Positions 43,809 through 53,102 are shown, counted from the stretch's first letter. The stretch is DNA of 64,000 bases from Pseudomonas brassicacearum (GCF_009601685.2 NZ_CP045701.2:2666001-2730000), one strand, 5' to 3'. Made by a program: numbers and translations. Notes: generated from the sequence alone by a model not told the origin.

Positions 43809-44948
43809 TTAGCGTTTCCACTGGGCATGTTTCAGCGACCAGACAAAATCCAGTTTTTTGTAGCCGACGAAGGCCTTTTCCGGCGGCGGCGTAGTGGGGT
43901 AGGTGAGACCGCCTGAGGTCGGGATGGCGAAACTGAAGTAACCGTTGTTCTTCGAGTAGGCGGCGGTGCTGTGGCAGGCCAGGCAGGACGATGTGTCCTG
44001 GAATGCCGACTCCAACTGCGAGTTCGCCAGGACCTGGGTAATGGGCCGGAATTCCACGCCGATCAACTGGTACTTCGACAGGCTCGGGTTATTGGCCTGG
44101 AAGTGGGCGTTGACCGGTATGGCGTCCGCTGTCGGCCCGGTGCTGTTTGTCATCGGCTTGGGCGGATAGTCCTTGGTCACGGTGTACTTGGGGTTGTTGA
44201 GGTTTTCGAAGGTGGTCCAGGCCCAGTTGGGGGTCAGTTTGTTGACCACGTGCAAACCGCTCAACGCCGCATAGCCGACCTTGTACCCGGTGCCCACGGC
44301 GTAGTAGGCCTGGGCCACGTAGTAGCCATCTTTTTCCAGTTGCTGCTTGTAGTTCGGGTCCGTGCCGATCCATAGCCAGGCGGCTTTCAACTCCCAGGCC
44401 GTGGCCGGAAAATTCAGGTCGCTGGTCAGGGCCTCTTGACCATCCACGTTGTAGACATTGGTTTTTACGATGTAGTTGTAGGTGTCCTGGCCCATCAGCA
44501 GTTGAAAGCGCACGACGTGACCTTGTTGTGTGGTAGGCACGGCGGCGCCGCCCATGGCCAGGCTCAGGCCGTCGACCTGCTGTACCGCGTTGAGGTTATG
44601 CAGGAGACGGTTCGGGTCCAGCCCCAGGGCTTTGGCTTGCCGGAGCACCTCGCCCGGTAGCCTCATGCGACTGTCATACGAACCGGGGTTGGCGCCATTG
44701 GCCAGATAGACCTGATCGGAAGGCTTGAACAGCTCCCACTGACGGTTGTAACCCTTGGCGTCGGACTGGTTCAAACAGACGAACCAGTTCCAGGCCATGG
44801 TCTCCGGGCTTTTGTTGAACGCGGTCCGGGTCTGCTCTGTGTTGTATCCGAATTGCAGGAAATTACCGCAATCGAAGTTGTTGGTGTCCTGGGCCTGGGC
44901 CAAACCGGCCAAGGCACTCAGGACAGTGATGGAAATGGTTCGCCGCAT
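43809..44948 (-). CDS. exported mono-haem c-type protein (first copy)
   Basis: 379 residues; AAGGAG precedes ATG 44948, which lies 31 bases inside the 3' end of the EboF gene, so the ebo and downstream genes form one unit. Signal peptide: MRRTISITVLSALAGLAQAQ. One haem motif CLACH is at residues 322-326 (SSCLACHSTAAY). WNWFVCLNQSD, QVYLANGANPGSYDSRMRLP and ELKAAWLWIGTDPNYKQQLE are other landmarks. It is paralogous to 39105-40409. Confidence 0.77.
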   Translation of the reverse strand: MRRTISITVLSALAGLAQAQDTNNFDCGNFLQFGYNTEQTRTAFNKSPETMAWNWFVCLNQSDAKGYNRQWELFKPSDQVYLANGANPGSYDSRMRLPGEVLRQAKALGLDPNRLLHNLNAVQQVDGLSLAMGGAAVPTTQQGHVVRFQLLMGQDTYNYIVKTNVYNVDGQEALTSDLNFPATAWELKAAWLWIGTDPNYKQQLEKDGYYVAQAYYAVGTGYKVGYAALSGLHVVNKLTPNWAWTTFENLNNPKYTVTKDYPPKPMTNSTGPTADAIPVNAHFQANNPSLSKYQLIGVEFRPITQVLANSQLESAFQDTSSCLACHSTAAYSKNNGYFSFAIPTSGGLTYPTTPPPEKAFVGYKKLDFVWSLKHAQWKR

Positions 44949-46372
44949 GGAAGCTCCTTGGCATTCGCCGTATCGGCATGAGGGTGCCCCCGGAAGTGTT
45001 CCAGGAGCAATTGCTTCACTGCCGTCGCCTCAAGGTGCTGCGGCAACGACAGATCACAATTGGTGATGAGCAGCGGGCCGGTCTCCTTGCTCTTGGGCAG
45101 CCGTCCGTGGCTGCCGCGGACCAGGCGGGTGTCCAGCGGAATCAGGTCCATGTAGTAGCGAAAGCCGAGCTTTTTCTGGAGCAGGCGGCGCGCCACTTTC
45201 AATGTCGGGAAGCGAATGGCCGGGTCGATGAACAGCTCGAGCGGGTCGTAGCCTGGCTTGCGATGGATGTCCACGGTGCGGGCAAAGTCGGGAGCCTTGC
45301 CCTCGTCGAACCAGTAGTAGTAATCGAACCAGTAACCGGCGGCGGCGACGGCCACCAGCTCGCCGCTGCGGGGATGATCCAGTTGCCAGGCCTGTTGTTC
45401 GGTTTTATCCAGTACCTGTTCGATGCCGGCCTGGCGTTGCAACAGCGCCTTGACGCGGGGGATGTCGCGCGCCTGCTTCACGTAGATGTGCGCGACCTGA
45501 TGATCGGCCACGGCAAACGCCGCACTGGCGCCGGGATCGAGCAATTCCCAGGTCAGCGATTGGCGTACCTGCAACAAGCCCTCGGCACGTAACAACCGGT
45601 TGATGGACACGGATTGGGTGACGGCTTCGATCCCGTATTCGGACAGCAGCATCACTGCCGCGCCTTGCGCTTGGGCAAAGTCCAGCAGCCGCCCGACTTC
45701 GCTGTCGATGGCGCGTACCTCGTCGGCAATCGACGGGTGATCGGGTCCCAGGCGTTGCAGGCTGTAGTCGAGGTGCGGCAGGTAGATCAACTGCAGGTCG
45801 GGGCGGTTGAGCTGGAATTCGGCAATGGCGCAATCGACGATCCAGCGACTCGAGGCGATGCCGGCCGCCGGGCCCCAGAAGCTCGGAAAGGGAAACTCGC
45901 CGATCTGCTGTTCGATACGCTCATGCAACGAGGCCGGCTCCGAATACAGGCCGAACATCTTGCGGCCATCGGCCGGGTAGTGGGGCCGTGGGGTAATGGC
46001 GGCGTCCACGTCCGCATACATGTTGTACCACCAGAACAACTGGCTGCAGCGAAACCCTGGGTACTGGCGCTTGAGTGTCTGCCAGACCTTTTCCCCCTGG
46101 ATCAGGGCGTTGGGTTGCAGCCAGAAACGCACTTCGGCCTGGTCGCGAAAATACCAGCCGTTGCCGACGATGCCGTGTTCCGACGGTGGCTGTCCCGTGA
46201 GGATCGAGGCCTGCACGGTCGAGGTGACCGCCGGGAACACCGGTTGCAGCGTGGCCATCCTGGCCGTTTTCAACAGGGCATTGATGCAGGGCGTCGCGGC
46301 ACCCAGCAACGCCGGGGTCAGGCCGACCACGTTGATCAGCAGCAGTGGTTGACGCACAGGATCAGAGCGCAT
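44918..46372 (-). CDS. eboF: EboF: alkaline phosphatase-fold/nucleotide pyrophosphatase protein
   Basis: 484 residues from ATG 46372, which overlaps the eboE stop by 11 bases; upstream in-frame sequence is antisense-like. FPAVTSTVQASILTGQPPSE (nucleophile probably Thr50) followed by HGIVGNGWYFRD is the ENPP-like phosphodiesterase opening. The usual metal-binding Asp of the first strand is missing: it reads LLINVVGLTPALLG. Later motifs YLPHLDYSLQRLGPDHP, LSEYGIEAV and PQRHPRSGELVAVAAAG-like (DHPRSGELVAVA) supply other metal ligands. It may hydrolyse a phosphate or phosphodiester intermediate, or act as a non-catalytic member. Confidence 0.82.
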   Translation of the reverse strand: MRSDPVRQPLLLINVVGLTPALLGAATPCINALLKTARMATLQPVFPAVTSTVQASILTGQPPSEHGIVGNGWYFRDQAEVRFWLQPNALIQGEKVWQTLKRQYPGFRCSQLFWWYNMYADVDAAITPRPHYPADGRKMFGLYSEPASLHERIEQQIGEFPFPSFWGPAAGIASSRWIVDCAIAEFQLNRPDLQLIYLPHLDYSLQRLGPDHPSIADEVRAIDSEVGRLLDFAQAQGAAVMLLSEYGIEAVTQSVSINRLLRAEGLLQVRQSLTWELLDPGASAAFAVADHQVAHIYVKQARDIPRVKALLQRQAGIEQVLDKTEQQAWQLDHPRSGELVAVAAAGYWFDYYYWFDEGKAPDFARTVDIHRKPGYDPLELFIDPAIRFPTLKVARRLLQKKLGFRYYMDLIPLDTRLVRGSHGRLPKSKETGPLLITNCDLSLPQHLEATAVKQLLLEHFRGHPHADTANAKELPCGEPFPSLS

Positions 46373-47591
46373 GGGCATGGGCCTCCAGCGCTTGGGGTTG
46401 CAGCAAGCGGCGCTGCTGCAACTGGTCCTCGACCCAATGCAACTCCGCCGCGATGCCCTGGAGTTGGGCGTGCTCGGTCGTGGGCCGTAGCTGGCTGGGC
46501 AGGACGCCCCAGCTGTAGGTTTCCACTTCCAGTACGGGGCGCCAATCCTCATGGTCGGCCAGAAAGTCAAAGGTCTGCGCCAGGGCGACCTGGCTGCCAC
46601 TGAGTTCGGGCAACAGCAACTGCTCGCTGAACAGCGGAATGTGGAAGTGAATCCTCAGTTCGGGATGAGAGACGCGGTTCTGCTCACAATCGTCCAGGGC
46701 CGCGGGAAGGTCCGCCCAGGCCGATAATCGCTCCTGCCCATCGCGGGCCTTCACCTGATGCAGGTAGGTGGGCTCGGCAAAACCGCTCAATGTCTTGAGC
46801 ACCTGTTCGCGTCGATGCTCGTCCTCAGGCAGCCGACAAATCAGTGCATTGGATAACTGGATCTTGCCGATGGGGACCTGGGCGCGACGCAAACGGTCCA
46901 GTGCTTGATAGCAGTCTTCGAACATCACGGCCTGGTGGCAGACGTCAAAGCACAGCGCCAGGTGTTCATGGTGCGGGTCCGTGGCTTGCCAGTGGCGAAA
47001 GAAGGCGATGGCCTGGTCGGTGTTTTCCAGCACGCAATCGGGCTCCATCTCCAGGCAGACCACGATCTTCTTGCCCGTCTCTAGCTGCAGCCGGGCCAGC
47101 GCGGCGGTGAGCACGCGCAGTTGCTGCTCGGCACGTTGCTGTAGCGTCGGGCTCCAGTGGGCGGCATAGCCCAGCGGCAGGCTGGAGATCACCCCCTGGG
47201 CACAGTCCGCTGGCAGGGCCTGGGCGAGAAACCGGGCCAGGTCCAGGCTGTACGCCAGCCGCTGCGGATCGGCCCAACTGGGCAGGTAGACGTCGGCTTT
47301 TACCGCGCCCTGGTGAAATTGGCCGTAGGGAAACCCATTGAGCGAGGTCAGGCGTAGCCCGCTGCGTTGCAGCAGGTCGAGGAAATCCGCACGGGTCGGT
47401 GCTTGTTGAAGTTCGGCGGCGGCGAGGGCGCTGATCCACAATCCACTGTCCTGCGTGTCGAGCCCGCGCAGTGTGCGTACGGCCTGGAAATGCCGTTCGA
47501 TGGATGCGCGCAGTCCGCCCAGGTCATGGGTCGGGTGCACGTTGCTGCAATAGCCGATCTGCGTGGCCGTCCAACCCGTGCGGGCACTCAT
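46362..47591 (-). CDS. eboE: EboE: xylose-isomerase-like TIM-barrel protein
   Basis: 409 residues; ATG 47591 overlaps the eboB stop as ATGA. The signature TQIGYCSNVHPTHDLGGLRA near the N-terminus is typical of EboE. The barrel continues with LNGFPYGQFHQGAVKADVYL, KIVVCLEMEPDCVLENTDQA and LALCFDVCHQAVMFEDCYQA, holding acidic and histidine metal ligands. The C-terminal part has RIHFHIPLFSEQLLLPELSG. Its substrate is not established. Confidence 0.85.
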   Translation of the reverse strand: MSARTGWTATQIGYCSNVHPTHDLGGLRASIERHFQAVRTLRGLDTQDSGLWISALAAAELQQAPTRADFLDLLQRSGLRLTSLNGFPYGQFHQGAVKADVYLPSWADPQRLAYSLDLARFLAQALPADCAQGVISSLPLGYAAHWSPTLQQRAEQQLRVLTAALARLQLETGKKIVVCLEMEPDCVLENTDQAIAFFRHWQATDPHHEHLALCFDVCHQAVMFEDCYQALDRLRRAQVPIGKIQLSNALICRLPEDEHRREQVLKTLSGFAEPTYLHQVKARDGQERLSAWADLPAALDDCEQNRVSHPELRIHFHIPLFSEQLLLPELSGSQVALAQTFDFLADHEDWRPVLEVETYSWGVLPSQLRPTTEHAQLQGIAAELHWVEDQLQQRRLLQPQALEAHAHAL

Positions 47592-48472
47592 TTGATCACC
47601 GGTTCCTGGCCCCGCAGGGCGGAGTTGTCCTGCCATTGCCGCCGCTGATCGATGGGCAGGGGCGTGCTGACCAGGGCTTTGTCCAACTGGCCGCTCTGGG
47701 CAAAAAAGTCCACCGGGTTGTGGAACAGCACTTGTTCGACCTGGGCTTCACTGAACCCTGCGGCCAACATTGCCTGGCCGGTCTTGGGCACCTTGAGCGG
47801 GTCGCTGATGCCCCAGTCGGCGGCGCTGTTGACCACCATTTTTTCCGTGCCGTACTGCTGCAGCAGCGCAACCATGCGTTGTTCCGACATCTTGGTGTTG
47901 GGGTAGATGGAATGGCCGCGCCAGCAGTCGCTGTCCAGCACCAGGGGCAGGGTCAGTTCGTTGAGGTGGTCGATGATCACCAGATGCTCGGCGATCCCGA
48001 CCTCGCGAATGACGGCGAGCGTGCGTTTGGTGCCACCTATCTTGTCGCGGTGCGGGGTGTGCACCAGTACCGGCAGATTGAATTGCTTGGCCAGCTCCAA
48101 TTGGGCAGCGAGAAAACGATCCTCCTCCGGGGTGATGTCGTCGTAACCGATTTCACCCACCGCCACCACGCCGTCTTTCACCAGGTAGCGCGGCAGAATC
48201 TCCAGCACCTCATTGGCCACCGACAGGTCATTGGCCTCCTTGGGGTTCAGGCCGATGGTGCAGAAATGATGGATGCCAAACATGCTGGCGCGAAAACGCT
48301 CCCAGCCCAGCAAGGTGTCGAAGTAGTCGATGAAGCTGCCGACGCTGGTCCTGGCCTGGCCCTGCCAGAAGGCCGGCTCGATCACCCCGGTGATGCCGGC
48401 GGCCGCCATGTTCTGGTAGTCGTCAGTGGTGCGGCTGACCATGTGGATATGCGGGTCGAAGTACTTGGGCAT
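47588..48472 (-). CDS. eboB: EboB: TatD-like metal-dependent hydrolase
   Basis: 294 residues. MPKYFDPHIHMVSRTTDDYQ carries the HxH metal site (His8, His10). FGIHHFCTIGLNPKEAN, AVGEIGYDDITPEEDRF, VLVHTPHRDKIGG and VIIDHLNELTLPLVLDS complete the amidohydrolase set, and NSAADWGISDPLKVP gives the final Asp. The eboB group is treated as a TatD-family hydrolase. It follows eboA by 38 bases. Confidence 0.86.
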   Translation of the reverse strand: MPKYFDPHIHMVSRTTDDYQNMAAAGITGVIEPAFWQGQARTSVGSFIDYFDTLLGWERFRASMFGIHHFCTIGLNPKEANDLSVANEVLEILPRYLVKDGVVAVGEIGYDDITPEEDRFLAAQLELAKQFNLPVLVHTPHRDKIGGTKRTLAVIREVGIAEHLVIIDHLNELTLPLVLDSDCWRGHSIYPNTKMSEQRMVALLQQYGTEKMVVNSAADWGISDPLKVPKTGQAMLAAGFSEAQVEQVLFHNPVDFFAQSGQLDKALVSTPLPIDQRRQWQDNSALRGQEPVIK

Positions 48473-48510
48473 GGTGAATCCTCGTCAGAAAAGCAGGGGA
48501 CGGTTGGGCA

Positions 48511-49284
48511 TCAGTTCGGCGAAACGCCGCCCAGGGGCTCGCGCCATTGCGCCGGCAAGCGTTGTTGCTGGCCCAGGCCGACCAGGCGCTGACGTTGCGC
48601 CGGGCTCAACAAGTCGAAGGCAATCACGTGAGGCAGTCCGGCGGACACCGTTCGTTCGGCGGCGAGTTGTTCGTCCAGCAGGTCGAGGGCCAACTGGTTG
48701 AGGGTGACGCTTTGTCGTTGTGCCAGGCCGATCAGGCGTCGTACATCGAGGCCCATGCCCAGCGCTTTCAACACCAGCTGGTTGAAGGCCTGTTCGTTGT
48801 AGTGACGCGACGGATAGGCGGTGTCCAGGGCGAGGGCGGCGAACACCTGGCTGTTGCTGGTGCGCCCGGCCTGGCGTGCAAGCTCCACGCACGCCCCGCG
48901 GCTATCGAGCCAGTCGAGGGCCTTCAAGGTGGCGACTTTTTCCTGGTCGTCGCCCCACAGGAACAACTGGTGCAGCAGCGGGACCTGCTCGGTAGGGGGC
49001 TGCAGCTCCAGCACCTGGGCCAGCAGCAACGCCCGCGCCAGCTGGACGTTGCTCCAGCCGTCGGTGCCGGGCTGTGCACGCTCCTTGAGGTGGCGCTTGC
49101 ACTGACTGCTCAAGCACGCCGCGGTGTTGGCGTCCGGGCGCCGGGCAAGTTGCTCCTGTGCCTGGCGCCACCATTGCCGCTCGGTTTCTTCGAACTGACG
49201 AATGAAGTTTTGCCGTTGTTCGTTCAGGCAGTCGTGGCGCATGTCGAGAGCCGCCGAGGCCGGTGCAGTAACGTCCGTGTTCAT
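48511..49284 (-). CDS. eboA: EboA
   Basis: 257 residues from ATG 49284, which overlaps the eboC stop as ATGA. It is soluble and helical: EQRQNFIRQFEETERQWWRQ, LARALLLAQVLELQPPTEQV, LFLWGDDQEKVATLKALDWL, LALDTAYPSRHYNEQAFNQL and LKALGMGLDVRRLIGLAQRQ. This layout matches EboA metabolite-traffic proteins, which have HEAT-like helical repeats and no known catalytic site. Confidence 0.8.
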   Translation of the reverse strand: MNTDVTAPASAALDMRHDCLNEQRQNFIRQFEETERQWWRQAQEQLARRPDANTAACLSSQCKRHLKERAQPGTDGWSNVQLARALLLAQVLELQPPTEQVPLLHQLFLWGDDQEKVATLKALDWLDSRGACVELARQAGRTSNSQVFAALALDTAYPSRHYNEQAFNQLVLKALGMGLDVRRLIGLAQRQSVTLNQLALDLLDEQLAAERTVSAGLPHVIAFDLLSPAQRQRLVGLGQQQRLPAQWREPLGGVSPN

Positions 49285-50171
49285 GTGGGTTTGATCCAGC
49301 GCTGGAAGTGAGGAAGCAGGAAAAACACCAGGACACACAACAGGCTGCCCAAGGGCTGGTTAGCCACGGCCAGCACCAAGGCATCGAACAGCGGCAGGGC
49401 TGCCAGGCCGGCGCCGATGAAGGCGCGGACCTGCCGTTGCCGAGGGGTGGCCAGGTTGCGCCAGTAATGCCAGCCCAACCAGCCAAGCCATAACAGCAGC
49501 ACCGGCCAAAACCAGGCGCTGCCTGCGTAGATCGCCAAGGCCAGCGGGCTCAGCATCAGCAGCAGGGGGAGGCGGCTGATCAGTTGGTTGCGGTGTTCCT
49601 GGCGAGCCAGGTAGGTCAGGCCGCTGATGTAGACGCCCAGCAAAATGGCGCAGAGCCAGATCGGTTCGGGTGGCACCGCCAGACTGGCCGCTGCGGTGAG
49701 GTAGAGCGCCGAGCGGCAGGCACCCATCAGCCAGACGCTGTGGGCGTATTTCTTGTGCAGCAGGTTGTAACCGAGGATGCAGCCCACCAACAGGGTGGCG
49801 CTGCCCAGCAGCCAGTGCGGCTGCTCGATCAGCCGGCTCAGGCCCAGCAGCGAGGCCGCGGCCAGCACCAGCAACAACGCAGTGGCCAGCCGTACGTGCT
49901 GGCGGCTGACCAGGCCCAGGGTAATGGGGCGAGGATTATGGTGTTGTTGGTCCCAGTCGGCGTCCAACAGGTCGTTCAACAGCATGCCGGCCAGGTACAG
50001 CAGCGACAGCGCCGCCAGCAGCAGGATCCACACCAGGGACGACGGCGGAGCCAGGGCCCCGGCGCTGCTGGCGAGCAGGGCGGCGGCCAAGGTGTTGGTC
50101 CACACCGTGGGCAGGTTGGACACGCGGCCGAGCGTCAGCCAGGCCTTGAGGTTCGGTGCCGTCTGGTTCAT
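49281..50171 (-). CDS. eboC: EboC: UbiA-like membrane prenyltransferase
   Basis: 296 residues and about eight membrane helices. The first Asp-rich motif is complete: NDLLDADWDQQHHNPRPI. LTLGRVSNLPTVWTNTLAAA is the UbiA N-terminus. The second Asp motif is weaker (LTYLARQEHRNQLISRL). A terpenoid or polyprenyl chain would be transferred to an acceptor in the inner membrane. Start 50171 overlaps the eboD stop as ATGA. Confidence 0.87.
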   Translation of the reverse strand: MNQTAPNLKAWLTLGRVSNLPTVWTNTLAAALLASSAGALAPPSSLVWILLLAALSLLYLAGMLLNDLLDADWDQQHHNPRPITLGLVSRQHVRLATALLLVLAAASLLGLSRLIEQPHWLLGSATLLVGCILGYNLLHKKYAHSVWLMGACRSALYLTAAASLAVPPEPIWLCAILLGVYISGLTYLARQEHRNQLISRLPLLLMLSPLALAIYAGSAWFWPVLLLWLGWLGWHYWRNLATPRQRQVRAFIGAGLAALPLFDALVLAVANQPLGSLLCVLVFFLLPHFQRWIKPT

Positions 50172-52042
50172 TGCGCACAGCTCTGGTTCAGGGTGAGCGC
50201 AAGATCGACCTGGGAGGACAGCCGCTGCAACGCCTGCTCCATTCGCGCGGTATCGATTTCATGCAAGTCCACCGACTCGCCGATCCGGCTGAGCATGGGG
50301 ATGGAAAGTTGCCCGCCCAAATGCTGGCGGAACTCCTCCAGCCCCAGCAAAACCTGCGAGCGTCCCCGTGCATCTTTCAAGGTCAGCTCCGGCGGATTCA
50401 GGCAGAAGCCGAGCTTGAGCAGCAGGTTCAGCAGCCGCTCGGTGTCGCTGTCGCTCAACAGCCCCAAGGCATTGGCATAGAGTCCATCCAGGGCCATGCC
50501 CACCGCGACGGCTTCACCATGGCGCAGTCGGTGGTGACTGAGGTTTTCCAGTTTATGGGCGGCCCAGTGTCCGTAGTCCAATGGCCGCCCGTTACCGCGT
50601 TCGAAGGGGTCGCCGGCACCGGTGATGTGGGCCAGGTGCAATTCGGCGCAGCGGCGGATCGCGTAGCGACTGGCCCCATGATCGAAGCGGGCGAGGGCGT
50701 CGGCCTGTTGCTCCATCCACTGGAAAAACGCCTGGTCCTTGATCAGCGCCACTTTGACCGCCTCGGCCAGCCCGGCGATCTGGTCGCGCCGGGTCAGGCT
50801 GGTCAGCAATTGAAAGTCGTTGATGACCGCGGTGGCGGGATAAAAGGCGCCCAGCAAGTTCTTCTGGCCGAAGGCGTTGATGCCGTTTTTCACACCGATA
50901 CCGGCGTCGTTCTGGGCGAGCACGGTGCTTGGGATGCGAATCAGGCGAATGCCGCGGTGGAAGGTGGCACAGGCGTAGCCCACCGCGTCCAGCACCGCGC
51001 CGCCACCGAGGGCCAGCACATGGCAGTGCCGGTCCAAGCCATGTTTCAGCATGTCGGTGTACAGCCGCTGCAACACCTGTGATTCCTTGCTCGACTCGCC
51101 GGCCGGGACCGCGATCGGCGGCGCCTGCAGATGCAGGTCTGGGAAATGGCTGGCGAAGTAGGCGTTGATCTGTTCCTGCAGGTGCGGAGCGCTGCGAAGC
51201 AGTTGTTCATCGGCGAAAATCAACACCGTGACGGGGCTCCTGTGGCCGGCCATGAGTTGGCGGTGCAGGCAGGGATTGAGCAGATCGAACACATGATCGG
51301 TGAACACCACCGGGTAGTCGTAGCTGACCTTGAAGCGCCCGTGCAACGGTTGTTCCGCGTCGTGCCGGCGAAGGCTCTTGAACAGGCTGTACCCGGCGAT
51401 GAACAGCCCGGGCAATACCATGCTGGCGAGCAGCGTCACCAACAGTGCGTTCTGCTCGACGAGAAAGGTGCCAATGGCGCTGTAGGCCAATGCGAGGCCG
51501 GCGTTGGCCAGGGTGGTGACCAGGATGAACGCGCGCAGTGGGTAGCGTTGCATACCGGCGGCGACGACCGAGGTTTCCGCCAATACCGGGACCCCGCGCA
51601 GGCAGATCAACGACAGTGTGCCCAATCGGTAGGCCAGTTGCCCCGGCTGGCGTTGATGCAGGCCGAGGCGGCCGGACAACAGACGCAAGTAGCCGGCCCC
51701 CAGTGCATAGCCCAGCCCGGCGCCCAGGCACAGACCCACGAAAATCACCAGGTAACCCCCTACGCTGCCGAGCATGGCCACAGCCAGCAGCGCGACCATG
51801 CTCGACGGCACGGGCAGCACCACGTCCAGCGCCAGCAGGGCGATCAGCAGCAACGCCAGGTTGAGTTTCTGCGCGGGCGTCGAGGGCAGGTACAGGTTGA
51901 GATGGGTCAGGAAGTCCTGGATCTGTTGTTCGAACAGCAAGAAGCTGGCGATCACCAGGGCTGAAAAGCAAACCAATGACAGCCAGAAATGTCCGGCTGC
52001 GCCTTTTTGCGAGAGCGAACGATACCCACGGCCATGCTTCAT
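50168..52042 (-). CDS. eboD: EboD: 3-dehydroquinate synthase-like protein fused to a VTT/DedA-like membrane domain
   Basis: 624 residues from ATG 52042 (GAGGG seven bases upstream). Residues ~1-235 form a VTT/DedA-type membrane domain: first helix FWLSLVCFSALVIASFLLFE, then LDVVLPVPSSMVALLAVAML, GAGLGYALGAGYLRLLSGRL, ICLRGVPVLAETSVVAAGMQ and ANAGLALAYSAIG. Residues ~240-600 are a dehydroquinate synthase fold: LALGGGAVLDAVGYACATFH then RGIRLIRIPSTVLAQNDAGI, LAEAVKVALIKD, and metal ligands in YGHWAAHKLE and RLRHGEAVAVGM. A stand-alone synthase is about 360-390 residues, so this is a fusion. It is the first gene of the operon. The sugar-phosphate substrate may differ from that of AroB. Confidence 0.87.
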   Translation of the reverse strand: MKHGRGYRSLSQKGAAGHFWLSLVCFSALVIASFLLFEQQIQDFLTHLNLYLPSTPAQKLNLALLLIALLALDVVLPVPSSMVALLAVAMLGSVGGYLVIFVGLCLGAGLGYALGAGYLRLLSGRLGLHQRQPGQLAYRLGTLSLICLRGVPVLAETSVVAAGMQRYPLRAFILVTTLANAGLALAYSAIGTFLVEQNALLVTLLASMVLPGLFIAGYSLFKSLRRHDAEQPLHGRFKVSYDYPVVFTDHVFDLLNPCLHRQLMAGHRSPVTVLIFADEQLLRSAPHLQEQINAYFASHFPDLHLQAPPIAVPAGESSKESQVLQRLYTDMLKHGLDRHCHVLALGGGAVLDAVGYACATFHRGIRLIRIPSTVLAQNDAGIGVKNGINAFGQKNLLGAFYPATAVINDFQLLTSLTRRDQIAGLAEAVKVALIKDQAFFQWMEQQADALARFDHGASRYAIRRCAELHLAHITGAGDPFERGNGRPLDYGHWAAHKLENLSHHRLRHGEAVAVGMALDGLYANALGLLSDSDTERLLNLLLKLGFCLNPPELTLKDARGRSQVLLGLEEFRQHLGGQLSIPMLSRIGESVDLHEIDTARMEQALQRLSSQVDLALTLNQSCAQ

Positions 52043-52286
52043 CAAGCATCCCTCTTGTTGTTATTGACTGATTCCGTGTCAGTAATTGAAAGCAACGCCA
52101 AGTGTGTGTTTTAGGCCAATAGATGCTCTCGCCCGAAGGGCTCTCAGGTGTGGTTGATGATGTGGTTGGCAACAGATTTGAATCTAGACGGCCCGAGTGT
52201 TTTTGCAAGGCCATCTGATGGCAATTTGATCTGGGGTGCCACTTCGCGTCTCAGGTGACCTGTAACGGCGGCTTGTCCCCGCTCGT

Positions 52287-53102
52287 TCAGGGCCTCGAAT
52301 ACCCGCGCAGCTGCGCCGGGCTGACGCCAAGGCGTTGCTTGAACAGCGTGGTCATGTGCGCCTGGGAGTTGAAGCCGCAGCTGTGCGCAATGTCGGTCAG
52401 TCGGGCGGCTGAGTCACGCATCAGCGCCCGTGCCTTGGCCAGGCGTCGGTCGATCAGGTAGCTGTGTGGGCTTTTGCCGGTGGCATCCTTGAATGCCCGC
52501 ATGAAATACCCTTCGGACAAGCCAAGCAGCCCGGCCATTTCCTTGACCCCCAGCGGACCGTCGAGACCGGCGTCGATGAACTCGTCGAGCAGGCGCATTC
52601 GCCCGCCCGTGATGGAGCCGTGGGGGTGTACCGAAAATGTCTTGGGGGCCTTCAGCCGTTCAGCCAGTCCGAGCGTCCAGGCCTCCCAGTCATCCTCTGC
52701 GGTGGGCCGCAGCAGTGCGCTGCGCATTCTCAGCGCGAGGGTGATGGCCTGCGGGTCAATGCGGTTGTTGAACGCATGCTCTCCCGGCAATGCCATACCG
52801 TCGGTGCGCACGACCCGCAGGTATTCACCGCCCCTGGGGGATTCGGAGAACACGTCGCATTCGGCGGGGACGAATGCCAGGCCGTTGGGGATCGCCTCGA
52901 AGGGCTGCATGCGGTCGCTACCGATGGCGTGCACGCCGCGCTGGCTGTCGAAGGCAAAGCCGATCGCCGACTGGGTGGCGACATAGCGGGTGGCGTAGGC
53001 GCAGCCGGGCAGCAATTCGATCGCCCAGGGCCCTGCCTCGATGCGACGGACCGGTTCGGACTGGGGCGGCTGTTGGCGGTTTCGAGGGTTCATGAACAGC
53101 AT
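52287..53102 (-). CDS. AraC-family transcriptional regulator
   Basis: 271 residues (a start at 53093 would remove three residues and is equally possible; neither has a good SD). The C-terminal double helix-turn-helix is intact: VKEMAGLLGLSEGYFMRAFK and LTDIAHSCGFNSQAHMTTLF then KQRLGVSPAQLRGYS. The N-terminal half (PFEAIPNGLAFVPAECDVFS) is the cupin-like ligand domain. It is transcribed divergently from the threonine dehydratase. Confidence 0.88.
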   Translation of the reverse strand: MLFMNPRNRQQPPQSEPVRRIEAGPWAIELLPGCAYATRYVATQSAIGFAFDSQRGVHAIGSDRMQPFEAIPNGLAFVPAECDVFSESPRGGEYLRVVRTDGMALPGEHAFNNRIDPQAITLALRMRSALLRPTAEDDWEAWTLGLAERLKAPKTFSVHPHGSITGGRMRLLDEFIDAGLDGPLGVKEMAGLLGLSEGYFMRAFKDATGKSPHSYLIDRRLAKARALMRDSAARLTDIAHSCGFNSQAHMTTLFKQRLGVSPAQLRGYSRP

